DNA of 26,100 bases from Pseudomonadota bacterium. Its GTDB lineage: Bacteria > Chloroflexota > UBA6077 > JAJPHF01. This document shows, piece by piece, positions 6,462 to 13,799 of this stretch. Positions within the stretch are counted from its first letter, which is position 1; each line of letters starts with the position of its first letter. Under the pieces are notes generated by a model. It saw only the letters and a list, made by a program, of their open reading frames with translations, had not been told where the DNA came from and made no database searches. The stretch spans positions 1-26,100 of the forward strand of contig JAJPHF010000121.1 of the NCBI GenBank assembly GCA_021325365.1, read 5' to 3'. The position numbers and the translations under genes were made by a program.

Positions 6462-7418
6462 ATGCAACTGCGATACGGCGGCGCCGTGTACGACCGCACG
6501 GCCGCGCTGGCCCTGGGCGCGGTGCGCCCGGAGGGCATCGAGCTAGAGTACGTGGTCGACCTGCCGAATCAGGTCTTCCGACGCATGTTCGACACCGCCG
6601 AGTTCGACGTCAGCGAGATGTCGGGCGGCAACTACCTCACCGCCCTGGCGCGGGGCGAGAACCGGTTCGTCGGCCTGCCCATCTTCCCGTCGCGCGTCTT
6701 TCGCTACAACTCGCTGTACGTGAACGTGGACGCCGGGATCGAGCGGGCCGAAGACCTGCGCGGCCGGCGGCTGGGCGTGCCCGAGTACGGCCAGACGGCC
6801 AACGTCTGGGTGCGCGCGATGCTGGAGCACGAGCACGGCGTTCACGCGCGCGACGTCCAGTGGGTGCGCGGCACGACCGAGAAGGTCGTCTTCGAGCCGC
6901 CAGCGGGGGTGTCGATCGAGAACGCCCCGGCCGGCCGGACGCTGAGCGACATGCTGGTCGCCGGCGAGATCGACGCGCTCTCGACGCCCGAGCAACCGGA
7001 GTGCTTTGCGGCCGGCTCGCCGCGGGTGCGGCGGCTGTACCCCAACTACACCGAGATGGACGCGGCCTACTACCGCCGCACGGGCCACTTCCCGATCATG
7101 CACATGATGGTCATGCGGCGCGACGTGTACGAGCGCGACCGCTCGGCCGCTCGCCGCCTGTACGACGCCTTCCTGACGGCGAAGAAGATGGCCTACGAGT
7201 TGCTGGGCCGCACGGGGGTGCTGCACACCAGCCTGGCGTTCCAGACCGCGGCCTACGAGCAGCAGCGTGCCCTGCTCGGCGACGACCCCTTTGCCTACGG
7301 CGTGGCGGCCACCCGCCACACGGTCGAGGCGCTGGCGAGCTACGTATACGAGCAGGGGCTGGCGCCCCGCCAGGTGCCGATCGAAGAGCTGTTCGTGCCC
7401 GAGCTGCTGGACACGTAG
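6462..7418 (+). CDS. 4,5-dihydroxyphthalate decarboxylase-like protein (periplasmic-binding-protein fold)
   Basis: The protein has 318 residues with no signal peptide, so it is cytoplasmic. The sequence follows the 4,5-dihydroxyphthalate decarboxylase family closely: YDRTAALALGAVRPEGIELEY, then FDVSEMSGGNYLTALARG, then LPIFPSRVFRYNSLYVN, then LRGRRLGVPEYGQTANVWVRAML and a conserved HFPIMHMMVMRRDVY. The fold is that of type 2 solute-binding proteins, and many database relatives of this type occur outside phthalate degraders, so the real substrate is uncertain. A good ribosome-binding site, GAGAGGAGAG, precedes the ATG. It stands alone between the phosphatase and a convergent SH3b gene; no other aromatic-degradation genes are seen. 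Confidence 0.8.
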   Translation: MQLRYGGAVYDRTAALALGAVRPEGIELEYVVDLPNQVFRRMFDTAEFDVSEMSGGNYLTALARGENRFVGLPIFPSRVFRYNSLYVNVDAGIERAEDLRGRRLGVPEYGQTANVWVRAMLEHEHGVHARDVQWVRGTTEKVVFEPPAGVSIENAPAGRTLSDMLVAGEIDALSTPEQPECFAAGSPRVRRLYPNYTEMDAAYYRRTGHFPIMHMMVMRRDVYERDRSAARRLYDAFLTAKKMAYELLGRTGVLHTSLAFQTAAYEQQRALLGDDPFAYGVAATRHTVEALASYVYEQGLAPRQVPIEELFVPELLDT

Positions 7419-7449
7419 GGGGCGGCCCGCCGACCCGTCGCGCGGCGAC

Positions 7450-8349
7450 CTATCGTGTCGGCGCCGCTCCGGCGCCGGCGGGCGCGGTGGGCACGAGCGG
7501 CGTCGGCGAGGGGACTGCCGCGCTCCCGGCTCCCCCCGTCGCGGGCGCGGCGGGGATCAGGCCGGGCGGCGGCGGTGGGATCGCGGCGGCGCCGCTGGCG
7601 GCCGGCCGCGCGCCCGTGCTCCCGCTCTGCACCGCGGCGCCGGTGGCGGTATTGACGGTGGCGCCGCTTTGGACGGCCGCGCCGGTCGCAGTGTTGACCG
7701 TGCCACCGGGGGCGGCACCGCTCGGCGCCGTGGCTGCCGCGCCGGTACGCGGGCTGGTCGCGCCGGCCGCGCCAGTGCGGGCGGCCGGCGTCGGTGCCGT
7801 GGCCGCCGAGCCACCTGGCGCCGGCAGGCGCACCGGTGTCATCGGCGGCGGGGTGGGGGGCACGCGCGTGGGCGTCGGCGGCGTGGAGGGCACGCTGGCC
7901 GCGGCCGCGCTGGCGGACGACGCGGGGCCCGTGGACGACGCCGTGGTGCGGGCGGGCGCCGTCGCGGCCGGCGCCGCGGGCGACACACTGGCCTCCTCGC
8001 CGGGCAGGTGCAGCGCCTGGCAGACCGACCACCCCTGGCCGCCCCAGCCCGTGTGCTCGCACCACGTCCAGGTGCCATCGCCATCACCCGCGACGGGCCC
8101 GCTCACAATGGTGACGTGGCTGCCCGGCGGGATCGTCGCGATGACCGGCTGGTCCAGACCCGGGCCGGCCCGCACGTTGAGGTCCTCGTCGGCGACGACC
8201 GTTGCATCGCTCCCCGCAAGCTGCTGCCCCGGCGGCACGGCGCCGGCCGGCACGGCCCGCAGCAGCCCCACCACGAGCGCCCCCAGTACCCCTACTCGCG
8301 GTAGCCAGCGGCGAGCCGCTGACCCCAGCCCGATACCAACGTGACCCAT
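7450..8349 (-). CDS. Secreted SH3b-domain protein with Ala/Pro/Thr-rich tail
   Basis: The ATG at 8349 is chosen because it starts a normal signal peptide (MGHVGIGLGSAARRWLPRVGVLGALVVGLLRA, residues 1-32, ending near AGA); the longer frame adds a non-signal-like extension. Residues about 48-108 are an SH3b domain (DLNVRAGPGLDQPVIATI, then GSHVTIVSGP, then WTWCEHTGWGGQGWSVC), a module that often binds cell-wall or extracellular ligands. The two cysteines may form a disulfide. Residues about 115-299 are low-complexity Ala/Pro/Thr/Gly, probably disordered or glycosylated, and contain a doubled 14-residue unit, TVNTATGAAVQSGA. The gene is convergent with the decarboxylase-like gene (31-bp gap) and divergent from the lipoprotein gene. 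Its role is unknown. Confidence 0.72.
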   Translation of the reverse strand: MGHVGIGLGSAARRWLPRVGVLGALVVGLLRAVPAGAVPPGQQLAGSDATVVADEDLNVRAGPGLDQPVIATIPPGSHVTIVSGPVAGDGDGTWTWCEHTGWGGQGWSVCQALHLPGEEASVSPAAPAATAPARTTASSTGPASSASAAAASVPSTPPTPTRVPPTPPPMTPVRLPAPGGSAATAPTPAARTGAAGATSPRTGAAATAPSGAAPGGTVNTATGAAVQSGATVNTATGAAVQSGSTGARPAASGAAAIPPPPPGLIPAAPATGGAGSAAVPSPTPLVPTAPAGAGAAPTR

Positions 8350-8546
8350 TTGCTCAACCTGCCCTGCCGAGCGCCGGCGGGCCGCGCCCGCGACGGACGC
8401 CGCGGCCGTCGGGCCTGCTGCCCAGCGCATCACTCGCGGCCGCCCCACCGGCGGCACGCCCCTCATTATGCCGCAGGCCGGCGCTGGCGCCTAGCTTACA
8501 GAACCGCCCGTGCTGCCGGGACTCGCCCCCGTGGCGCACGCCCCGC

Positions 8547-8552
8547 TAGAAT
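8547..8552 (+). promoter_or_regulatory. Putative -10 element (TAGAAT) of the first substrate-binding protein gene
   Basis: TAGAAT sits in a GCTAGAAT context 57 bases before the ATG at 8610 and 6 bases before an inverted repeat at the expected transcription start. Confidence 0.45.
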
Positions 8553-8558
8553 TGTGCA

Positions 8559-8577
8559 GCGGACACGTCGTGTCCGC
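8559..8577. promoter_or_regulatory. Operator-like inverted repeat at the predicted transcription start
   Basis: GCGGACAC and GTGTCCGC are perfect 8-base arms around GTC. The repeat starts 6 bases after the TAGAAT box, so it would span +1 of the substrate-binding protein transcript. It may be a repressor site or a 5'-UTR hairpin. Confidence 0.45.
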
Positions 8578-8609
8578 TCCCCCCTGCACCCCGCGAAGCG
8601 GAGGATACG

Positions 8610-9767
8610 ATGTGGTCACAGCTTGCCGCGGCGCTAGTCGGCGTCGTGGTAGTGGCGGTCGGCTGCGCCGCGCCGCGCGCCACGCCGCCCGCACCAGGCG
8701 CCCCGGCCGCGTCGGCGCCGAGCGCGCCAACCAGCGCGCTCGGCGCCGCGGCCCCGGCCGCTCCCGCGCCGACGGCTGCCCAGCCCGCGCCGCTCAACCC
8801 GCGTCAGACCGTGCGCGTGGTCAGCATCGGCTTGGCCGCGCAGGCTCCCACCTACCTCGCCATCGACCAGGGCTACCTCAGCGACCTGGGGATCGACGTC
8901 GAGCTGGTCAACCTGCCCGGCACCAACGACGTCGTCACGCTGCTCAGCAGCGGTCAGCTGGACGTGGGCTTCGGCGCGATTGCGCCCAGCTTCTACAACG
9001 CGGTCGCGCGCGGCGTCGGCATCCGCATGGTGGCCGACCACGGCAGCAACCTGCCGGGCCGCAGCACGCCCAGCCTGGCCGTGCGGACGGACATTCTCGA
9101 CCAGCATCCCTGGGCCGGCTACCAGGACCTGCGCGGCAAGAAGGTCGCCGTGCAGCAGGCCGGCACCCTGACCGAGTACTATCTGGAGCAGATGCTCAAG
9201 CGGGGCGGCCTGCAGCCGAGCGACGTCGAGATGGTGGCGCTGCCGTTCCCCGACATGGCGGTCGCCTTTGCGAACAAAGGGATCGACGCGGGGCTCGACA
9301 ACGAGCCGTGGGCCACGCAGCAAGAGCAGCTCGGCCTCATCAAGAAGGTGGTGTACACCGACGACGTGGACCCGGGCGGGCACGTGGCGGGCCTCCTGTA
9401 CAGCGAGGCGTTCGCGCGCAACACGCACGCGGCGCGCAACTTCATGATCGGCTACCTGCGCGGCGTGCGCGACTACTGGGACGCTTACGACGGCCGCAAG
9501 GACTTCCAGATCGTCGTGGACGTGCTGAAGAAGTACACGCCGCTCAAGGACGAGAGCCTGATCCGCAAGATCCCGCCGACGGGGCAGGACCCAAGCGGGC
9601 GGATGGATCCCGCGAAGCTCGCGGCGTACCAGGACTGGTTCGTCGCGAAGGGGCTCGTGCCGCAGCCGATCGACGTGGCCAAGGGCCTGGACCTGAGCTT
9701 CGCCGAGTACGCGGACAGCGTCCTCGGCCCGTACGAGCCGGTCGCGCAGCCGCGGCGACCCAGCTAG
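8610..9767 (+). CDS. ABC transporter substrate-binding lipoprotein (NitT/TauT, SsuA/THI5-like)
   Basis: This 385-residue lipoprotein has a signal peptide ending in VAVGC (Cys19 lipidated), an Ala/Pro-rich tether (about 20-66), then the binding fold: VRVVSIGLAAQAPTYLAIDQGYLSDLGIDVELV, then LLSSGQLDVGFGAIAPSFYNAV, then DLRGKKVAVQQAGTLTEYYLEQMLK and LPFPDMAVAFANKGIDAGL. These are marks of the NMT1/THI5/SsuA superfamily, which captures nitrate, taurine, sulfonates or thiamine precursors; the ligand cannot be read from sequence. The ribosome-binding site is GGAGG, about 8 bases before the ATG. No permease or ATPase gene is present. The yhhQ-type gene starts 12 bases after its stop, so the two are likely co-transcribed. 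A paralogue lies at 11645. Confidence 0.88.
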   Translation: MWSQLAAALVGVVVVAVGCAAPRATPPAPGAPAASAPSAPTSALGAAAPAAPAPTAAQPAPLNPRQTVRVVSIGLAAQAPTYLAIDQGYLSDLGIDVELVNLPGTNDVVTLLSSGQLDVGFGAIAPSFYNAVARGVGIRMVADHGSNLPGRSTPSLAVRTDILDQHPWAGYQDLRGKKVAVQQAGTLTEYYLEQMLKRGGLQPSDVEMVALPFPDMAVAFANKGIDAGLDNEPWATQQEQLGLIKKVVYTDDVDPGGHVAGLLYSEAFARNTHAARNFMIGYLRGVRDYWDAYDGRKDFQIVVDVLKKYTPLKDESLIRKIPPTGQDPSGRMDPAKLAAYQDWFVAKGLVPQPIDVAKGLDLSFAEYADSVLGPYEPVAQPRRPS

Positions 9768-9779
9768 GGACTGGAGCGA

Positions 9780-10457
9780 ATGGTGAGAGCGACGCCCTGG
9801 CTCGTGGTGGTCACGGCGCTGTTCGTGACCTCCCTGCTCACCGCCAACATCGTCGCCGTGAAGCTGGTCGCGGTCGGCGGCCTGGTCGTGCCCGCGGGCG
9901 TGGTCATCTTTCCGCTGTCGTACATCTTCGGCGACGTGCTGACCGAGGTGTACGGCTACCGGCAGGCGCGGCGCGTGATCTGGCTCGGCTTCCTGTGCAA
10001 TCTGCTCATGGTCGTCGCGATCTGGCTGGGCGGCGCGCTGCCGGCGGCCAGCTTCTGGGACGGCCAGGCGGCCTACGACCGCATCCTGGGCTTCACGCCA
10101 CGGCTGCTGGCCGCCTCGTTTGCCGCCTACCTGGTGGGCGAGTTCGCGAACTCCTACGTGCTCGCCCGCCTGAAGATCGCCACACGGGGCCGCTGGCTGT
10201 GGACGCGGACGATCGGCTCGACGCTCGTCGGCCAGGGCCTCGACTCGGCGGTGTTCATCACGCTCGCCTTCGTGGGCGTGATGCCAGGCGCGGACGCGCT
10301 GCTGAGCGCGATCCTGACCCAGTGGCTGCTCAAGAGCGCCTACGAGATCGCGGTCACGCCGCTCACCTACGGCGTCGTCGGCTTCCTCAAGCGCGCCGAG
10401 GGCCTGGACACCTACGACTACGACACGCGATTCAACCCGCTGCTGCTGGCCGATTGA
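9780..10457 (+). CDS. Queuosine-precursor transporter (YhhQ/VUT family)
   Basis: This 225-residue membrane protein has about six hydrophobic segments. It carries the YhhQ (DUF165) signature FPLSYIFGDVLTEVYGY at residues 44-60, then LVGEFANSYVLARLKI, a basic loop GRWLWTRTIGSTLVGQGLDS, and a late TQWLLKSAYEIAVTPLTY. Characterised members take up queuosine precursors such as preQ0/preQ1 for tRNA modification. The length is normal. It follows the substrate-binding lipoprotein by 12 bases with GGAG just before the ATG, so it is probably the second gene of that unit. No preQ1 riboswitch is visible in the short gap. The family is not an ABC permease, so the pairing is probably transcriptional only. 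Confidence 0.9.
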   Translation: MVRATPWLVVVTALFVTSLLTANIVAVKLVAVGGLVVPAGVVIFPLSYIFGDVLTEVYGYRQARRVIWLGFLCNLLMVVAIWLGGALPAASFWDGQAAYDRILGFTPRLLAASFAAYLVGEFANSYVLARLKIATRGRWLWTRTIGSTLVGQGLDSAVFITLAFVGVMPGADALLSAILTQWLLKSAYEIAVTPLTYGVVGFLKRAEGLDTYDYDTRFNPLLLAD

Positions 10458-10601
10458 GCGCGGCGGCCCGTCTCGGCCCGCCCTGCGGGCGCAACGAGGC
10501 GCGCTCGGTCGCGTGGCGCGCGCCCGCGCCGCCGGCCAGCGGCGCTTGCTCGCGCGCCGGGCCGCGCCTACGCTGCGAGTAGCGCTCTGAGAGGAGACAG
10601 C

Positions 10602-11573
10602 ATGCGCGCGCTCCGCTTCGACGGCACTCGCCTCGCGCTGGCCGACGTGCCGCGCCCCAGCCCACCACCGGGCGAGGCGCTGGTGCGCGTGCGGCTGGCG
10701 GGCGTCTGTCACACCGACCTCGAGCTGACGCGCGGCTATATGGGCTTCCAGGGCACGCTCGGCCACGAGTTCGTGGGCGAGGTCGAAGCTGCCACGCCAC
10801 TGCCGGGCGGAGCCAGCCCGCTGGCGGTAGGCCAGCGCGTGGTGGGCGAGATCAACGCCGCGTGCGGCGCCTGCACGGCCTGCCGGGCGGGCCTGGGGCG
10901 CCACTGTCCCACGCGCACTGTCCTCGGCATCCAGGGGCGCGACGGCGCCTTCGCGGACTACCTGGCGCTGCCGCTCGCCAACCTGCACCCGGTGCCGGAC
11001 GCGGTGCCCGACGAGGCGGCCGTCTTCGTGGAGCCGCTCGCCGCGGCGCTGGAGATTCTGGAGCAGGTGGCCATCCGGCCGACCGATCGCGTGCTGGTGC
11101 TGGGCGACGGCAAGCTTGGGCAGCTCGTGGCGCGCGTGCTGGCTACTACGGGCTGCGACCTGACGGTCGTCGGGCACCACGCTGAGAAGCGCGCACTGCT
11201 GGCCGCGGCGAGCATCGCCGCGCTGGCGGCGCCGCCCGATGCGCGCGCCGACGTGGTCGTGGACTGCACCGGCCGGGCGGCAGGCTTCGCCGAGGCGATG
11301 GCGCTCGTGCGCCCGCGGGGCACGCTCGTGCTCAAGAGCACGGTCGCCACGCGGCCGGGCGAGCCGCCGCTGAACCTCGCGCCGCTGGTGATCGACGAGA
11401 TCACCGTCGTCGGCTCGCGCTGCGGGCCGTTCGCGCCGGCGCTGCGCGCGCTGGCCGAGGGGCGCGTGACCGTCCAGCCGCTCGTGACGGCCGAGTACCC
11501 GCTGGCTGACGGTGTGGCTGCATTCGCGCGGGCCGCGGAGCCGGGCATGCTGAAGGTGCTCGTGCGGCCCTGA
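10602..11573 (+). CDS. Zinc-dependent alcohol dehydrogenase (MDR family)
   Basis: This 323-residue medium-chain dehydrogenase/reductase has catalytic zinc ligands Cys36 (AGVCHTDLEL) and His55-Glu56 (LGHEFVGEV). The structural zinc lobe has Cys88, Cys91, Cys94 and Cys102 (CGACTACRAGLGRHC). The nucleotide-binding fold begins VLVLGDGKLGQLVARVL. It oxidises an alcohol or polyol with NAD(P); the substrate is unknown. At 323 residues it is slightly short for the family (about 340-380) but has all the landmarks. A strong ribosome-binding site, GAGAGGAGA, precedes the ATG. It lies between yhhQ (144-bp gap) and a second substrate-binding lipoprotein, in the same direction. Confidence 0.9.
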   Translation: MRALRFDGTRLALADVPRPSPPPGEALVRVRLAGVCHTDLELTRGYMGFQGTLGHEFVGEVEAATPLPGGASPLAVGQRVVGEINAACGACTACRAGLGRHCPTRTVLGIQGRDGAFADYLALPLANLHPVPDAVPDEAAVFVEPLAAALEILEQVAIRPTDRVLVLGDGKLGQLVARVLATTGCDLTVVGHHAEKRALLAAASIAALAAPPDARADVVVDCTGRAAGFAEAMALVRPRGTLVLKSTVATRPGEPPLNLAPLVIDEITVVGSRCGPFAPALRALAEGRVTVQPLVTAEYPLADGVAAFARAAEPGMLKVLVRP

Positions 11574-11644
11574 TCGTCTGACGTACATTCTCGTCCGCGT
11601 GCCACGCCGCGCGCGGGCGCCGCTCACCGCCGAGAGGAGCGACC

Positions 11645-12754
11645 ATGCGCTATCTCATCCTCGTCGCGCTGCTGCTGGCTGGCTGCAGCACGGCCGCGCA
11701 GCCCACGCCCAGCCGGCCCGCTGGCGCGCCCAGCCCGGCCGGGACCGCGCCGGCGGCCCAGCCCCCCAACTCCGGGGGCAGCCAGCCAGGCGGCTCGCCG
11801 TCGGCTGGCGCGGCCGCCGTCGAGACGGTGCGTGTCGCGCACGTGCCCTCAACGCTGTTTGCGCCGCTCTACGTGGCCATCGAGAAGGGCTATGTGCAAG
11901 AGCAAGGCGTCAAGACCCAGCTCGAGCAGGTAACGGCCGGGCAGGACGCGATGGCGCTGACCGCGCAGGGCCAGCTCGACGCGGTGGTGGGCGGCTTCGC
12001 GGCGGCCACTTTCAACGCCATCGACCGCGGGCTCGACCTGCGCGTCGTCGGGTCGATGGGCGCCCAGCCGCAGTCCGGCTATCCCTCGGCGCTGATGGTA
12101 CGCCAGGACCTGCTCGACAGCCGCCAGGTGCAGAGCATTGCCGATCTGCGGGGCCGGAAGATCGCCGTGGCGGGCGGGCTCGGCAGCACCGGCTCGTACT
12201 GGGTGGCGAACAAGCTCGGCGAGGGAGGGCTGGGGCTGCGCGATGTGGACGTCGTCAACATGCCATTCCCGGACATGGTGACGGCCTTCAAGGCGAGCGC
12301 GGTCGACGCGGCCTTCCCGCCCGCGCCGTTCACGACGGAGATCACGAAGGACGGCACCGCTGCCTACTTCGGCGGCCCGATCCGCCCGGGCGCATCGGCC
12401 GTCGGCATGGTCTACGGGCCGGCGTTCCGCGGCGAGCGGGACGCGACCGCGCGGCGCTTCTTCACGGCCCTGGTGCGCGGCGCGCGGGACTTGCAGGGGG
12501 ACGGCTACTTCGCCGACGAGCACCTGCAGATCTTCGCGAAGTACACGAACCTGCCGATCGAGACGCTGCGCAACATCGACGCCTACGGCTTCGACCCCGA
12601 CATGAAGCCCGACATCGATACGCTGCTCGACATGCAGCGCGTCTTCTTCGACGCCGGCATTCTCACCTTCAGCCCGCCGCTCACCGCCGACCGCATCGTG
12701 GACGACAGTTACAGCCGCGCCGCCGTCGCCCAGCTCGGCCCCTACCGACGGTAG
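11645..12754 (+). CDS. ABC transporter substrate-binding lipoprotein (NitT/TauT-type), second copy
   Basis: This 369-residue protein has a classic lipobox, LLLAGC, at Cys14, then a Pro/Ala/Ser-rich tether (about 15-56) and the NMT1/THI5-like fold: VRVAHVPSTLFAPLYVAIEKGYVQEQGV, then LTAQGQLDAVVGGFAAATFNAI, then DLRGRKIAVAGGLGSTGSYW and MPFPDMVTAFKASAVDAAF. The general plan and the FPDM...AF block match the lipoprotein at 8610, so they are distant paralogues with probably different ligands. The ribosome-binding site GAGAGGAG is 7 bases from the ATG. No transport permease or ATPase is nearby. An ATP-grasp gene starts 38 bases after it. Confidence 0.88.
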   Translation: MRYLILVALLLAGCSTAAQPTPSRPAGAPSPAGTAPAAQPPNSGGSQPGGSPSAGAAAVETVRVAHVPSTLFAPLYVAIEKGYVQEQGVKTQLEQVTAGQDAMALTAQGQLDAVVGGFAAATFNAIDRGLDLRVVGSMGAQPQSGYPSALMVRQDLLDSRQVQSIADLRGRKIAVAGGLGSTGSYWVANKLGEGGLGLRDVDVVNMPFPDMVTAFKASAVDAAFPPAPFTTEITKDGTAAYFGGPIRPGASAVGMVYGPAFRGERDATARRFFTALVRGARDLQGDGYFADEHLQIFAKYTNLPIETLRNIDAYGFDPDMKPDIDTLLDMQRVFFDAGILTFSPPLTADRIVDDSYSRAAVAQLGPYRR

Positions 12755-12792
12755 CGCACCCCACCAGGCGCGCGAGTGGAGCGTGATTTCGC

Positions 12793-13701
12793 ATGTTCGC
12801 CGTCTTCTGTGCTGACCCGTTGGTCGGCCGGACCGTAGACTCAGCGTATGCTGACGAGGCCACCGCCGCCCGGGCGGCCGGCCTCGACATCTTGCTCGTC
12901 GATTACGAGGCGCTGGTCGACGGCGGCGACCCTGACCGGGCAGTGCGTCGGGTCCCCGCGCAGCCGCTAACCTACACGGCCGTGTACCGTGGCTGGATGA
13001 TGCGGCCAGCCGATTACACTCGGCTCTATGATGCCCTGCTCGCTCGCGGCGTGCGGCTAATCAACGATCCGACGGCTTACCGGCACTGCCACTATCTGCC
13101 CGCGTGGTATCCGCTGTTCCAAGGAGAGACGCCCCGGTCCGTATGGACCGATACCGGTAGCGAAGTCTCTATGGATCGCATAATGGAGCAGCTTGCGCCG
13201 TTTGGCGATGCGGCGTTGATCCTCAAGGACTTCGTCAAGTCGCGCAAGCACGAGTGGGCCGAGGCGTGCTTTATCCCATCAGCCGCCGACCGCCCGGCCG
13301 TTGAGCGAGTCGTGCGCCGCTTTGTCGAGCTACAAGGGGACGACCTGGAGGGCGGGCTAGTCTTTCGCGAGTACGTGGAGTTCCAGCCACTCACCGCGCA
13401 TCCCGCGAGTGGCATGCCGTTGGTGCAGGAATACCGCTTGTTCTTCCTGAACGGGGCGTTGCTGTCCTGCACGCCATATTGGGAGGTTGGTGAGTACGAT
13501 GTCGGCCCACCGCCCCTGGAGCGGTTTGGCGCGCTGGCAACCCGCGTGCAGAGTCGCTTCTTCACGATGGACGTGGCGCGCACCACGGCGGGCGACTGGC
13601 TGATAATCGAGCTGGGTGACGGCCAAGTCGCGGGCCTGCCCGCCCGCGCGAACCCGGTCGACTTCTACGCCCGCCTCCGCGAGCATTCGCCAGGCGAGTA
13701 A
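12793..13701 (+). CDS. ATP-grasp domain protein (R2K-clade-like)
   Basis: This 302-residue protein resembles ATP-grasp ligases of the R2K clade (formerly DUF4343). It has an N-terminal Rossmann-like part (MFAVFCADPLVGRTVD), YRGWMMRPADYTRLYDAL, the nucleotide-binding ALILKDFVKSRKHEWAEACF, FREYVEF, QEYRLFFLNGALLSC and the metal-binding end WLIIELGDGQVAGL. Such enzymes make amide or peptide-like bonds through acyl-phosphates. Clade members occur in phage-related and biosynthetic settings, but the substrate is unknown. Codon usage is visibly less GC-biased than in its neighbours, suggesting transfer. It has only a weak ribosome-binding site (GTGGAG, spacing about 13) and ends at a strong bidirectional terminator. 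It may be read through from the lipoprotein gene. Confidence 0.75.
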   Translation: MFAVFCADPLVGRTVDSAYADEATAARAAGLDILLVDYEALVDGGDPDRAVRRVPAQPLTYTAVYRGWMMRPADYTRLYDALLARGVRLINDPTAYRHCHYLPAWYPLFQGETPRSVWTDTGSEVSMDRIMEQLAPFGDAALILKDFVKSRKHEWAEACFIPSAADRPAVERVVRRFVELQGDDLEGGLVFREYVEFQPLTAHPASGMPLVQEYRLFFLNGALLSCTPYWEVGEYDVGPPPLERFGALATRVQSRFFTMDVARTTAGDWLIIELGDGQVAGLPARANPVDFYARLREHSPGE

Positions 13702-13744
13702 AGCAGATCGCTAACTCTCGCGCGACCGGCCACCTGTATAACGC

Positions 13745-13777
13745 AGAGGGAGGGAGCGATTGGCGCTCCCTCCCTCT
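13745..13777. terminator. Bidirectional hairpin terminator between convergent genes
   Basis: A perfect 14-bp inverted repeat (13745-13758 with 13764-13777) has the loop ATTGG, between the ATP-grasp gene (+) and the aldehyde dehydrogenase gene (-). The short tail is not T-rich in either direction. Confidence 0.75.
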
Positions 13778-13799
13778 ATGCGCGGGTGGGTCGGTGGTG

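Noticed and set aside
7624..7720. Tandem repeat in the SH3b gene tail as a mobile or CRISPR-like repeat
   Set aside because: It is only a doubled 14-residue coding unit in a low-complexity tail, with no spacers or further copies.
5711..8344. 877-codon open frame on the plus strand
   Set aside because: It is out of frame with the phosphatase and decarboxylase-like genes and antisense to the SH3b gene; its sequence is low-complexity Arg/Ala/Pro.
8510..10582. 690-codon open frame on the plus strand
   Set aside because: A frame-shifted shadow of the lipoprotein and yhhQ genes, with no recognisable motif.
8634..11627. 997-codon open frame on the minus strand
   Set aside because: It is antisense to a lipoprotein, yhhQ and a dehydrogenase gene that all have clear family motifs. 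The product is rich in Arg/His/Ala with no domain resemblance, as expected from GC-rich shadow frames.
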